64,000 bases of DNA from Phycisphaerales bacterium (lineage in GTDB: Bacteria > Planctomycetota > Phycisphaerae > Phycisphaerales > UBA1924). Below the pieces are notes generated by a model. That model made no database searches and was not told the origin of the DNA. It saw only the letters and a list, made by a program, of their open reading frames with translations. Made by a program: the position numbers and the translations under genes. Location of the stretch: NCBI GenBank assembly GCA_020850415.1, contig JADZER010000017.1:124001-188000 (forward strand). Reading direction: 5' to 3'. Positions 27,432 through 40,200 of this stretch are shown in pieces. Position 1 is the stretch's first letter; every line of letters starts with the position of its first letter.

Positions 27432-28466
27432 CTACTCGGCCCGCTCGCCGGCGAAGTCGATGCCGCGGAGGCCGCGGCGGGTCCATTTGTAGTGGGTTTC
27501 GATGTCGTTGTCCCGGGGGGTCCCGCTGAGGGTGGGCACCTCGAAGATCGGGTTTGGCAGATAGTCCGTGATGCTGACGCGATCCGGGTCATCCGCGCCG
27601 TTCGGATGGAAGCTTGAGTTGGCCTCTCCGGTCGTTCTGGGCGACGCCGACCCGTCCGCCATCAGCACGGGGACGCGGGCCTGCGGCAGCATGTAGAACA
27701 CAGGTTTGGGACCGAAGAAGAACGACGCCCGCTCGGCCATCTGCACTTTGTGGCCGGGGAAAGAGATTTCACTGACGCGGCGCGAACCGTTCACCATCAC
27801 ATTTGGCACCGTGGTGATGCTGTGCTGTCCGGCGTATTGGGCGAGGGTATTTTGGGAGTTCGCTCGCTCGTCCGGGGCGAAGAACGCCGGCATGTACTCG
27901 TACGAACTCCCGAAGCCGCAGAACACCCGGGCCCACGCGGTGCCCCCCTGGTCGTCTAGGTCCGGCGGGTTGTCGGGGTCGGCCTGCCACTCCAGCCGCA
28001 CCTCGTCGCCGGGTGAGACCACCCACTCCATCGGCAGCGACTCGCCGAGATAGTCGGCGAGCACGAGTGTGGAGATCCAGTACGGGCCGTAGCGGTCGGA
28101 GTAACTATCGACGGACTCGTCGTACAAGCGTCGGAGGATGTCGGTCGCCTGGTACGCCGTCGCGGCCATTGCGTTGTAAGGGTCGCGGAGATCCTGGTAC
28201 TGGCTCGAGGTGTCCCCGGCCTGCCAACTGAAGGCCCAGATGAAGTCCTCGTAGTCCGCGGCGTAGTTCGCCCCGACCTCGCCGATCCGCTTGAGGTTGG
28301 CCAGTGAGCCGGCGAGCCCGGCGCTCTTGCGACTCTGGCCCGCCCCCACCATCAGCATCGAGAGCCCCACGGCCGCGATGCCGACAACCACGAACACCTC
28401 GCGCAGCACGAACGCCCCGCGTCTTCCACCAGCTTGCCTGGTTTGCCCAATCTCTCTTGTGATCAT
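27432..28466 (-). CDS. Pseudopilin-like / H-X9-DG-related exported protein (paralog 1)
   Basis: N-terminal TM helix GAFVLREVFVVVGIAAVGLSMLMVGAG; ARVPVLMADGS; ends HYKWTRRGLRGIDFAGERAE*. Confidence 0.7.
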   Translation of the reverse strand: MITREIGQTRQAGGRRGAFVLREVFVVVGIAAVGLSMLMVGAGQSRKSAGLAGSLANLKRIGEVGANYAADYEDFIWAFSWQAGDTSSQYQDLRDPYNAMAATAYQATDILRRLYDESVDSYSDRYGPYWISTLVLADYLGESLPMEWVVSPGDEVRLEWQADPDNPPDLDDQGGTAWARVFCGFGSSYEYMPAFFAPDERANSQNTLAQYAGQHSITTVPNVMVNGSRRVSEISFPGHKVQMAERASFFFGPKPVFYMLPQARVPVLMADGSASPRTTGEANSSFHPNGADDPDRVSITDYLPNPIFEVPTLSGTPRDNDIETHYKWTRRGLRGIDFAGERAE

Positions 28467-28622
28467 CCCGGCCCCCGTTTTGCGATTGCCTCCTGAAGTG
28501 CCGGAGAACATACCGGGCCTGATCCGGTGGTGCAAGGGGTTTGTGTTGTGAACGGTGCGGGCGTGGCAGCCCCGGGCAAGTGCTCGCCAGGGCCGCCAAC
28601 CGCGAGCTTGCACCCGCGTCCG

Positions 28623-29675
28623 CTACTCGGCGCGCTCGCCGGCGAAGTCGATGCCGCGGAGGCCGCGGCGGGTCCATTTGTAGTGGGTCTCGAGGTTGGA
28701 GTCCTCGCTGGCGCCGCTGAGGGTGGGAGGGTCGTAGAGGGGGTGGGGTCGATAGTTGGCCAGGGTGCTGCCGGGGCTGTCGGGGTTGTTGGGCTTGAAG
28801 GAGTGGTTGGCATCGGCGCTGGTCCGAGGCGCTGCCGACCCATCGGCCATCAGCACCGGCACGCGGGCCTCTCGGTGGAGGAAGTACACCGGGCGGGGAC
28901 CGAAGAAGGACGCGCGCTCGGCCATGTGGACCTTCCGCGAGGGTGAGGCGATCTCGGCGACGCGCCGGCCGCCGAAAAGGACACCGCTGGGTACATTGTA
29001 CAGGTCGTGGTGCCCGGTGCTTTGGGAGATGGCCGCCTGATCTCCGAGCTTCTCCTCAGGCGCGAAGTACGCCGGCATGAGCATGTACGAACTGCCGAAG
29101 GAGCTGAACAGCCAGCTCCACGCGTCGCCGCCCTGCTCGTTGAGGTCGGGCGGGTTGGAGGGGTCGGCCTGCCAGCCGAGGCGGACCGCGTCGCCGGGCG
29201 AGACGGCCCACTCGGCCGGGAGCGGATCGTCGAGATAGTCGGCGAGTACGAGCGTCGAAAGCCACGGCGCGGCGAGCCGGTCGCGCAGCGCGGGGATCGA
29301 CTCGTCGAACCGGCGCCGGGCGATGTCGGTGGCCTGGAAGGCGATCGCATCGCTGTTGCTCGCGGGGTTCCGCAGGTCCTCGTACTGGCTCGGGCAGTTG
29401 CCGACCGACCATGTGAACGACCAGAGATGGTCGTCGAAGTCCGCGGCGTACGCCCCCGTCGTCTCGCCGATCTTGCGCAGATTCGCCAGAGACCCGGCGA
29501 GGCCCGCGGCCTTTCGGCCCTGGCCCATGCCCACGGCGCCGACGCAGCAGACCAGTGCGCCCGCCAGCGTGAGTGCCGCGGCTTCGCGGGCGACGAACGC
29601 CCTGGCTTGTCCGCGCGCCGCTGCCCGCCGGGCCCGCGCCTCGCCCCGACCAACCCAGGTTGAATCCCGTGTCAT
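28623..29675 (-). CDS. Pseudopilin-like / H-X9-DG-related exported protein (paralog 2)
   Basis: Colinear with 27432..28466; identical C-terminus LETHYKWTRRGLRGIDFAGERAE*. Confidence 0.7.
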   Translation of the reverse strand: MTRDSTWVGRGEARARRAAARGQARAFVAREAAALTLAGALVCCVGAVGMGQGRKAAGLAGSLANLRKIGETTGAYAADFDDHLWSFTWSVGNCPSQYEDLRNPASNSDAIAFQATDIARRRFDESIPALRDRLAAPWLSTLVLADYLDDPLPAEWAVSPGDAVRLGWQADPSNPPDLNEQGGDAWSWLFSSFGSSYMLMPAYFAPEEKLGDQAAISQSTGHHDLYNVPSGVLFGGRRVAEIASPSRKVHMAERASFFGPRPVYFLHREARVPVLMADGSAAPRTSADANHSFKPNNPDSPGSTLANYRPHPLYDPPTLSGASEDSNLETHYKWTRRGLRGIDFAGERAE

Positions 29676-29818
29676 GTGTTTCCTCCGCGACTTCTCCTTT
29701 TTCAGCTTGCCCTTGGCCTGGGTTGCAACCTCGGGTATAAGGAGCCTGAAAGAGCAGATGTCGCAGCCCGGGCCCGGTTCGGGGCCCCCAGGATCAAGGG
29801 GTCGGAAAGGGGATCGTC

Positions 29819-31522
29819 ATGCTCGGACACCGCAACGCTCGCCCGGCGTCTTGTTTGCTGTCTCTCTGCGCTCTCGCGGGTCTGGCCGCCGCGGCCGGCG
29901 CGCAGGGCATCACCGCGATCGCGCTCACCGGCCAGCAGGCACCGGGGGTCGAGGCTGGGGTGGGGTTCGCCAGGCTCTCGCCGCCGGCGCTTGCGGCCGA
30001 CGGGTCGGTGGTGTTCTTCGCGACGCTCGCGGGCGACGGGCTCTCGGCGGAGTTGGACGAGGGGCTGTTCTCGTTTGACGCGGGGGTGGGGTCGCTGATC
30101 GTGCGTGAGTCGGACGCGGCGCCGTGGTACGCGCCGGACACGCGGTTCGTCGGGCTCTCGGACTTTGCGATCGACGCGGGCGGCTCGGTGGTGCTCGCGG
30201 CGTCGGTCGACGACCCGGCGGTGGTCGACGCGGCGCAGAAGGCCCGGGCGCTGGGCGTCTTCACGCAGGTTGCGCCCGGGGTGTTCGCGGCGTTGGCGCG
30301 CATCGACGAGCAGGCGACGGGGATGCCGGAGGGTGACCTCTACGAGACGCTCGACTCGGCGGCGGTCGCGCCGGACGGGAGCTCGCTGTTCGTCGGCGGG
30401 CGTCCTGGCGACGGGTTCGACTCCCAGCCCAAGGGCCTGTGGAGCGACCGCACGGGGGCGACGACGCTGCTGCTCGCGCCCGGCGACGCGGCCCCGGGAA
30501 CCGGCGGGCTGTTCGCGCACTTCGAGACGCCCACGCCGGTGGGCGACGGGTTTGTGATCCGCGGGTCGTTCAAGCCCGAGGGCTCGCAGGACCGGGGCGC
30601 GCAGGGGCTGTGGCGCGAGACCGGCGGCGGGCTCGCGGCGCTGGCGCTCGAGGGCCACCCGGCGCCGGGCACGACGGCGGGGTTCGCAGGGTTCGCACCG
30701 CGGGTCGGCGCGGGCGAGGCCGCGGCCGCGTTCCGGGCGGAGCTCGACAGCGCCGATGCGGCGGTGGACTCCGGGCTGTGGACCGACCGCGCCGGCGGGC
30801 TGGGGCTGCTGGTGCGCGAGGGGGACTCGGCGCCGGGGGCGGCCGACGCGACGATCGGCGAGATCTCTCGCTCGCTCTCGATGAACGGAGCGGGGGACAT
30901 CGCCTTCCGGTGCGCGCTCGCCGGCACGACGACCGACGCCAACACCGCGGTGTATCTCGCCCAGGCGGGCGGGTGGTTCCTGCTGATCGCTCGGGAGGGC
31001 GACTCGATCGACGACGAGCCGGGCGATGTGCGCATCGCGGGGCTGGGCGACCCGCTGGTGAACGACGCGGGCGAGATGATCATCCCGGCGCACCTGGCCG
31101 GGGCGCAGGTGACGGCGACGACCAACGACGCGCTGCTCGGCGTGGACGGGGACGGGCGGGTGTACACGATCGTCCGCGAGGGGGACGAGATCGACCCCGA
31201 CGGCAGCGGGGCGCGGGTGGTCAAGAGCATCGTGGCCGACACCTCGGCCCACGAGCGTGGGCGCGACGCGCTGGACAACAACGGGCGGGCGGGCTTCGCG
31301 CTGTCCTTCACCGACGGTTCGTCCGGGGTCTTCACTTCGGCGATCGGCTACGCGAGCCCGGCCGACCTGACCGGCGACGGCGTGGTGAATACCCAGGACT
31401 TCGTCGCGTACCTGAACCTGTGGGCCAACAGCCTGCCGGGGGCGGACTTCAACCGCGACGGCGGGATCGACACACAGGACTTCATCGCGTTCCTCGCGGC
31501 GTGGTCGCGGGACCGGACCTGA
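29819..31522 (+). CDS. Exported repeat protein with dockerin-like tail
   Basis: Signal peptide ...LAGLAAAAGAQG; DLTGDGVVNTQDFVAYLNLWANSLPGADFNRDGGIDTQDFIAFLAAWSRDRT*. Confidence 0.75.
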   Translation: MLGHRNARPASCLLSLCALAGLAAAAGAQGITAIALTGQQAPGVEAGVGFARLSPPALAADGSVVFFATLAGDGLSAELDEGLFSFDAGVGSLIVRESDAAPWYAPDTRFVGLSDFAIDAGGSVVLAASVDDPAVVDAAQKARALGVFTQVAPGVFAALARIDEQATGMPEGDLYETLDSAAVAPDGSSLFVGGRPGDGFDSQPKGLWSDRTGATTLLLAPGDAAPGTGGLFAHFETPTPVGDGFVIRGSFKPEGSQDRGAQGLWRETGGGLAALALEGHPAPGTTAGFAGFAPRVGAGEAAAAFRAELDSADAAVDSGLWTDRAGGLGLLVREGDSAPGAADATIGEISRSLSMNGAGDIAFRCALAGTTTDANTAVYLAQAGGWFLLIAREGDSIDDEPGDVRIAGLGDPLVNDAGEMIIPAHLAGAQVTATTNDALLGVDGDGRVYTIVREGDEIDPDGSGARVVKSIVADTSAHERGRDALDNNGRAGFALSFTDGSSGVFTSAIGYASPADLTGDGVVNTQDFVAYLNLWANSLPGADFNRDGGIDTQDFIAFLAAWSRDRT

Positions 31523-31558
31523 CCGGGATCGGGCGGGGCCTGAACGGGATCCGCGGGG

Positions 31559-32590
31559 TCAGCGGCGCCAGGCGAGGCGGGCGAAGATCGGCTTGTGGTC
31601 CGAGCCCGTGTCCTCGCCGGCCCACGCCTGCAGACACTCGAGCTGCGCCGGGAAGGCGATGTGATCGAGGGTGATGCCGGGCGCGTACTTCAGGGGCGTG
31701 ATCCGCGGCCAGGTCGCGCCGGGGCCCTCGCCGGCGGCGCGGTGGGCCTCCCGGTAGCCGCGGGTGCGGAGGGCGTCGAGCGGCTGGGCGCCCCACGGGG
31801 CGTTGAAATCGCCGCCGACGATGGCCGGAGCGCCGCGTGCGGCGAGGTCATCGAGATACGCCCCCATCCGCCAGGCCATGGCCGCCTGCTCGGCGGTGCG
31901 GGTGAGGTTGAGCGGGGAGGTGAGGTGGATGTTCCAGAGGCAGAGCTCGCGGCCCTCGAACTCGATGAAGGCGGAGATCTGGGGGAGCGGGTTCGAGTCG
32001 TCGAGTGGGGCGATCACGGGGTCGCGGGTGAACGGGAGGCGGCTGAAGACGGCCTGGCCGAAGTTGTCTTCGCGCAGGATCGCGACGGAGTGGTACTCGT
32101 CGTCGAGGGCGGCGTGGAGGCGGGCGGCGGAGGCGTCGCGGACCTCCTGCACGAGGATGACATCGGGGCGGTGCTCGCGGATCTGGGCGAACAGCTGCTC
32201 CTCGGAGCGTGTTGAGGCGAGGAGGTTCGCGCTCAGGACGAGGAGGGAGCCGTCGGGAGTGGGCGGCGTGGGGGGCGTGCGGGGTCCGGGCGGCGCGAAG
32301 GAAAGGAGCCAGGGGCCGAGGCTGATCGCGAGCAGCGGGAGGCCGGCGAGGGCGGCTTTGCGGGCGCGGAGGAGGAGCAGGATGCACAGGGCCACGAGCA
32401 GCGCCATGCCCGCGTGGGGCAGGAAGGTGGTGCCCATGAGGCTGCACCAGGTGAGGAGTGTTTCGACCGGGCCCATCCCGTCGGCGGGCGAGGGCCGGTA
32501 GAGCAGGGCGAGGGCCAGGGCGGCGTAGCCGGCGAGGACGCCGATGGCCCCGAGCCTCGCCGCGGCTCGGCGGATGGGTGCGGGGCGCAT
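31559..32590 (-). CDS. Endonuclease/exonuclease/phosphatase family membrane protein
   Basis: N-terminal TM segments; LSANLL, VGGDFNAPWG, SDHKPIFARL. Confidence 0.85.
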   Translation of the reverse strand: MRPAPIRRAAARLGAIGVLAGYAALALALLYRPSPADGMGPVETLLTWCSLMGTTFLPHAGMALLVALCILLLLRARKAALAGLPLLAISLGPWLLSFAPPGPRTPPTPPTPDGSLLVLSANLLASTRSEEQLFAQIREHRPDVILVQEVRDASAARLHAALDDEYHSVAILREDNFGQAVFSRLPFTRDPVIAPLDDSNPLPQISAFIEFEGRELCLWNIHLTSPLNLTRTAEQAAMAWRMGAYLDDLAARGAPAIVGGDFNAPWGAQPLDALRTRGYREAHRAAGEGPGATWPRITPLKYAPGITLDHIAFPAQLECLQAWAGEDTGSDHKPIFARLAWRR

Positions 32591-32618
32591 GGGATTGGGT
32601 TGTTCGTGGTGGTCGCGT

Positions 32619-32936
32619 TCAGGCGGCGGCATCGGCCTTCTCGAACCTCTTTCCGACGGCCCGCGCGAGCTTGCGCGAGGCGTCGGTCACGACCTGGTAG
32701 AGGTCGTCTCCGTCTTCGGTGACGGCGATGGGGTCCATGCCGCGCGGGCGGGCCTCGAGCACGCACCGCTTATCCGCCCTGCCGTGCTTGCCCCCGTTGC
32801 CATCGCCGACATGGGCCTCGATGCGGGTCAGCCGATCAAGGAAGTGCTTGCAGTCGCGTTCGACCTGGGTGCGCACATGCGCGTCGAGCGCGTCTGACCG
32901 ATCGGTGCCCGAGTACGAGATCTCCAGGTGCAGCAT
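32619..32936 (-). CDS. hpf: Ribosome hibernation promoting factor / RaiA family
   Basis: MLHLEISYSGTDRSDALDAHVRTQVERDCKHF...DDLYQVVTDASRKLARAV. Confidence 0.8.
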   Translation of the reverse strand: MLHLEISYSGTDRSDALDAHVRTQVERDCKHFLDRLTRIEAHVGDGNGGKHGRADKRCVLEARPRGMDPIAVTEDGDDLYQVVTDASRKLARAVGKRFEKADAAA

Positions 32937-33031
32937 GGTCGTCTCCTTTGTCCCCTCCCATCGGCTATACGGGCGGGGCGGACACAGAGTTCGCCGGTCC
33001 GGGTCGGGGCAGGTATCGGTTTGTGCGGGCT

Positions 33032-35785
<2,754 letters not shown>

Positions 35786-36282
35786 GGCAAGCCTCCCGGC
35801 GCTGGAGCGCGCCGCCACCCGGCCCTATGCAACCCGCGCGCCAGATCCATCGGGCGCCGAACAGGGCCCCGGGATCGCGTTCGCTGGCGAACCCGCGGCC
35901 GCCTGCCAACCTGGCAGTAAGCTCGCAGCGCCGCACGCCCCCGGTGTCCGACGGATCGCGCGAGGCCGTCGCGCCGGGAGAGCTCGAGTGCTCGGGGCTG
36001 GCGAGCCTCTGCCCGGCGACAACAACCGCGTGCCGGTCTGTTTCCTGGGTGCCCGGGCCGCGGGCTGTTGAGCGCGGCGGGCGATCAGCGGACACAAGAG
36101 GGTGTAATCACCAGCGGGCCGAAGTGTCCTAGATTGCCAATCTTGCATCGGGCGTCAGCGGCTTGGGCGGGCAGGTACGCGCCCCGGGGGGGTCCACAGA
36201 GATTCCCCTTGCCTGGCGAACACCTTCCGATAGACTCCGCTCAGACCCGTAAGTGTCTGCTGCGGGCCAGGAGAGAGCGCCC

Positions 36283-37530
36283 ATGTTCCGTCAACTCGCC
36301 ACTCCCGCCGCCCTGGGCGGAGCCGTTGTTCTCGCGCTGGTGTCGATGGCCCTGTTCGCCGGCCCGTTGGACCCGCCCTCGGGCCCGGTCGCGCCCACCT
36401 ACAAGACCCTCGCCGAGGTCGAGCCACGCATCGCCATCAACTCCACCAACACCCCCGGCGACGACGACAGCGCGTACAGAATCACCAAATCGGGAAGCTA
36501 CTACCTGACGGCGAACATGCTGATCGGGGGCGAGCGGGGGATCGAGATCGCCGCCAGCGGCGTGACGATCGATCTCAACGGGTTCCAGATCTCGGGGTTC
36601 GGCGGGCTGGAGGCCATCGCCGCGTCCAGCACGGCGCTGGAGCGCGTCACCATCCGCAACGGCTTCATCGCGACATGCAACCAGGGAATCTACCTGCCGG
36701 ACACCCCCGGCGTGATCGTCGACCGGGTCACCGTCGAGGATAGCCTCAATGGCGACGGGATCAATGTGGGCGAGTACTCCGTCGTGCGCGACTGCATCGC
36801 GGTCGGGAACTCAGACTACGGGATCTACGCCGGGGAGGGCAGCTCCGTGGTCGGCTGCGTCGCGAGCGACAACTCCGAGGCGGGCATCGTCGGCCTGGAC
36901 GGGTGCACCATCAGCGCCTGCTCCGCGATCTCCAACGGCGACGCAGGCATCATCGCCCAGTCCCGGTGCATCATCGTCGACTGCACCTCCGCCTTGAACA
37001 CCACCAACGGCATCAGTACCCTTAGCGGCTGCACCATCACCAACTGCTCGGCGGCCGGCAACGGAAGCCAGGGCATCAACGCCCAGGCCGGCTGCACCAT
37101 CACCAACTGCTCGGCGTCCGAGAACGGCGCCGTCGGCATCGCCGCCCTTAACGGCTCCGTGATCGTCGGCTGCTCGGCGACCGAGAACGACAGGGACGGC
37201 ATCGATGTGAGCTTCTCCTGCACCGTCCGCGGCAACACCTGCGCCTACAACGGCTGGCTGAGCGGCAGCGGTGCGGGGATCCGTGTTCAGAACGACGGCA
37301 ACCGCATCGAGGGCAACACATGCATCGGCGCCGACCGCGGCATCGATGTGGACGGCGCCGACAACATCATCGTCCGCAACACCTGCTCGGGCAACACCAC
37401 CAACTGGACCATCGTCGCCGGCAACGCCTACGGCCCGATCGTCGTCACCCCCTCGGGCGGCGCCGTCAGCGGCAACTCGGCCGCCGCGGCCCTGGGCTCG
37501 ACAGATCCCAACGCGAACTTCACCTATTGA
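36283..37530 (+). CDS. Right-handed beta-helix exported protein (paralog 1)
   Basis: AGPLDPPSGPVAPTYKTLAEVEPRIAINSTNTPGDDDSAYRITKSGSYYLTANM then NxxxGI repeats; ends STDPNANFTY*. Confidence 0.85.
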   Translation: MFRQLATPAALGGAVVLALVSMALFAGPLDPPSGPVAPTYKTLAEVEPRIAINSTNTPGDDDSAYRITKSGSYYLTANMLIGGERGIEIAASGVTIDLNGFQISGFGGLEAIAASSTALERVTIRNGFIATCNQGIYLPDTPGVIVDRVTVEDSLNGDGINVGEYSVVRDCIAVGNSDYGIYAGEGSSVVGCVASDNSEAGIVGLDGCTISACSAISNGDAGIIAQSRCIIVDCTSALNTTNGISTLSGCTITNCSAAGNGSQGINAQAGCTITNCSASENGAVGIAALNGSVIVGCSATENDRDGIDVSFSCTVRGNTCAYNGWLSGSGAGIRVQNDGNRIEGNTCIGADRGIDVDGADNIIVRNTCSGNTTNWTIVAGNAYGPIVVTPSGGAVSGNSAAAALGSTDPNANFTY

Positions 37531-37545
37531 ACGGAAGGACAGACC

Positions 37546-38796
37546 ATGCACCACCCCACACCGTCCGACACCCCCATCCCCGCCGCCCGGGCCCCGGAGC
37601 GCCGCGCGATGCTCGCCGGCCTCGGCGGGCTGGCCGCCGGAGCCATGCTGGCGGGCGGGAGGGCGGCGCAGGCCGGCCCCCTCGACCCGCCCGCGGGCCC
37701 GGTGACCAGCACCGGCAAGACCCTGACGGAGGTCGAGCCGCGGATCGCGGTCAACGCGGCCAACACCCCCGGCGACGCGGACAACCAGTACAGGATCAGC
37801 CAGCCGGGCTCCTACTACCTCACCGGCAACATCACCGGCGCCTCGGGCAAGACCTGCATCTACATCGCCAGCTCGCGCGTGACGCTCGATCTCAACGGGT
37901 TCGCGCTCAACGGGGTCGCGGGGGCGGTGAACGGCGTCCGCGCCAACGCCAACCACGGCGTCGCGATCCGCAACGGGAGCGTGCTGGACTTCGCCACAGG
38001 CATCGACGCGCAGGAGACCAACGGCTCGCGCCTCGACAACCTCTGCGCCACCTCCAACAACATCGGCTTCAAGATCGGGCTTACCGCCGTCGTGACCGAC
38101 TGCACATCGGTGGACAATGCCTCCACCGGCTTCACGGTGTTCTCGACCTCCTCGCTGACCCGCTGCAGCTCCCGCGGCGGGGGCTCGCGCGGGTTCAGCA
38201 TCGGGCGCGGGTGCACGCTCACCGACTGCAACGCGTGGACCGCCGCGACCGGGTTCTTCATCGACGGCGAGAGCGTGCTTGAGAAGTGCAGCTCCCGCGA
38301 GAATTCCAGCCACGGCTTCAATATCCAGGAGTCGTGCGTGCTCATCGGGTGCAACGCATATGACAACGGCGGCATCGGCTTCTTCGCGACGGCCCGGTCG
38401 CGCATGACCAACTGCGTCTCGAGGGCCAACGCCTACGGCTTCAGCATGGTCGAGGCGAACGCGCTCGTGGAGTGCACCTCCGCGAGCAACACCACCGACG
38501 GGCTCTTCATCGACGGCAACGCCAACACCGTCGAGCGGTCCACCTTCCACGAGAACACCCGCTACGGCATCAACCTCACCAGCGGCGTCGGCAACACCAT
38601 CGACGGCAACCTGATCACCTACAACGGCGACACCGGGCTCCGCGTGAACGCCTCCAACAACCTCGCCACCCGCAACCGGGCCCGCGGCAACGGTGCGAAC
38701 TACACCTTCGTCAGCGGCGCCGACTACGGCGTCGTCCTCACCAACCCGGGCGCGGGGTTCACCTCCTCGGCCGCGTGGGCCAATTTCGCGTACTGA
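37546..38796 (+). CDS. Right-handed beta-helix exported protein (paralog 2, RR-containing leader)
   Basis: APERRAMLAGLGGLAAGAMLAGG leader then the shared AGPLDPPAGPV...EVEPRIAVNAANTPGDADNQYRI domain. Confidence 0.85.
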   Translation: MHHPTPSDTPIPAARAPERRAMLAGLGGLAAGAMLAGGRAAQAGPLDPPAGPVTSTGKTLTEVEPRIAVNAANTPGDADNQYRISQPGSYYLTGNITGASGKTCIYIASSRVTLDLNGFALNGVAGAVNGVRANANHGVAIRNGSVLDFATGIDAQETNGSRLDNLCATSNNIGFKIGLTAVVTDCTSVDNASTGFTVFSTSSLTRCSSRGGGSRGFSIGRGCTLTDCNAWTAATGFFIDGESVLEKCSSRENSSHGFNIQESCVLIGCNAYDNGGIGFFATARSRMTNCVSRANAYGFSMVEANALVECTSASNTTDGLFIDGNANTVERSTFHENTRYGINLTSGVGNTIDGNLITYNGDTGLRVNASNNLATRNRARGNGANYTFVSGADYGVVLTNPGAGFTSSAAWANFAY

Positions 38797-38853
38797 CCAC
38801 CCCACCACCGACCCCGCCACCATCCCCCCCCCCGACCCCCGAGAAGCCCACCC

Positions 38854-40167
38854 ATGCACCGCCACACCGCACCCATCATCGCCGCCCTCGCCCTCGGCTC
38901 CGCGGCCCTGCTCCTCGCCGGCCCGCTCGACCCGCCCGCGGGCCCCGTCGCGCCCACCTACAAGACCCTCGCCGAGGTCGAGCCGCGCACCGCCATCAAC
39001 TCCACCAACACCCCCGGCGACGCCGACTCACTCTACAGAATTACCCAGCCCGGCTCGTACTACCTGCCCGGCAACATCACCGGCGTTGCCGGCAAGCAAG
39101 GCATCCAGATCGAGGCGTCCAGCGTCACGGTCGACCTCGGCGGGTTTGCATTGACGGGAGTGCCCGGATCGCTCGCGGGGATATCGGTCGAGGGCACACG
39201 CACGGGCGTCGCGGTCACCAACGGGACGGTGGGCGGCTGGGGCGGGGAGGGTGTGATGCTGATCAACCCGGCCTCGGGCAGCGGTGAGCAGCAGCGTGTC
39301 GAGCGGATCAACTCGGTCGGGAACGCGGAGGAGGGCATCGTCGTGGGCGACGGGTCCGTCGTGCGGAACTGCCAGGTCCGCGACTGCATGGGCTCGCAGG
39401 GCATCCGGGCGCGGGGCACCGCGCTGGTCGACTCGTGCGTCGTGATCGATAACAACGGGGTCGGGATCGACGCGGGCAGCGGGTCCACCGTGACCAACTG
39501 CACGGTCTCCGGGAGTTCGACATCGGGGATCATCGTCGGCGACGGCGCGACCGTCACGGCGTGCACCTCTCGCGGCAACGGCGCAGGGGGCATCATCGGC
39601 GGGTTCGGGTGCACGCTCTCTCACTGCAACACATCGCTCAACGACGCCATGGGCGTGAGGATCGACTTCGAGGGCAACATCACGGCATGCAGCTCGGTGG
39701 GCAACGGGACATTCGGCTTCCAGCTGGGCTACCGCTCCCTGATCGTGGGCTCCTCGGCCGAAACGAATGTCGCCGACGGGATCTACGCGTTCGGAACCTG
39801 CACGATCCGGGCGAACAACTGCTCCTCCAACGGCTCGGGCGGCGACGGCGCCGGCATCCACACCACCGGCGATGACTCCGTCATCGAAGGCAATCACTGC
39901 GAGTCCAACGACCGGGGCATCGACATCGACGGCGACGGCGCCCGCGTCGAGGCCAACATGTGCGCCGGCAACGGCATCGGCTACGCCATCAACGGCGTCG
40001 ATAACTTCTTCTCACGCAACACGGCGCGGGGCAACGCCACGAACTGGGCGGTCGTCGCGGGCAATGTGATCTTCGTCGTCGAGGCCGCCACGGCGGGGAT
40101 CGTCGTGGGCGACAGCGGCGGCGTCTCGCCCGGCAGCACCAACCCCAACGCGAACTACTCGCACTGA
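38854..40167 (+). CDS. Right-handed beta-helix exported protein (paralog 3)
   Basis: Sec-type leader; shared AGPLDPPAGPVAPTYKTLAEVEPRTAINSTNTPGDADSLYRI domain. Confidence 0.85.
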   Translation: MHRHTAPIIAALALGSAALLLAGPLDPPAGPVAPTYKTLAEVEPRTAINSTNTPGDADSLYRITQPGSYYLPGNITGVAGKQGIQIEASSVTVDLGGFALTGVPGSLAGISVEGTRTGVAVTNGTVGGWGGEGVMLINPASGSGEQQRVERINSVGNAEEGIVVGDGSVVRNCQVRDCMGSQGIRARGTALVDSCVVIDNNGVGIDAGSGSTVTNCTVSGSSTSGIIVGDGATVTACTSRGNGAGGIIGGFGCTLSHCNTSLNDAMGVRIDFEGNITACSSVGNGTFGFQLGYRSLIVGSSAETNVADGIYAFGTCTIRANNCSSNGSGGDGAGIHTTGDDSVIEGNHCESNDRGIDIDGDGARVEANMCAGNGIGYAINGVDNFFSRNTARGNATNWAVVAGNVIFVVEAATAGIVVGDSGGVSPGSTNPNANYSH

Positions 40168-40200
40168 TCGTCGAACACCACCAACCACCCGGAACCACAC

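Noticed and set aside
36811-38865. 684-aa reverse ORF opposite the beta-helix genes
   Set aside because: Shadow translation of repetitive coding sequence.
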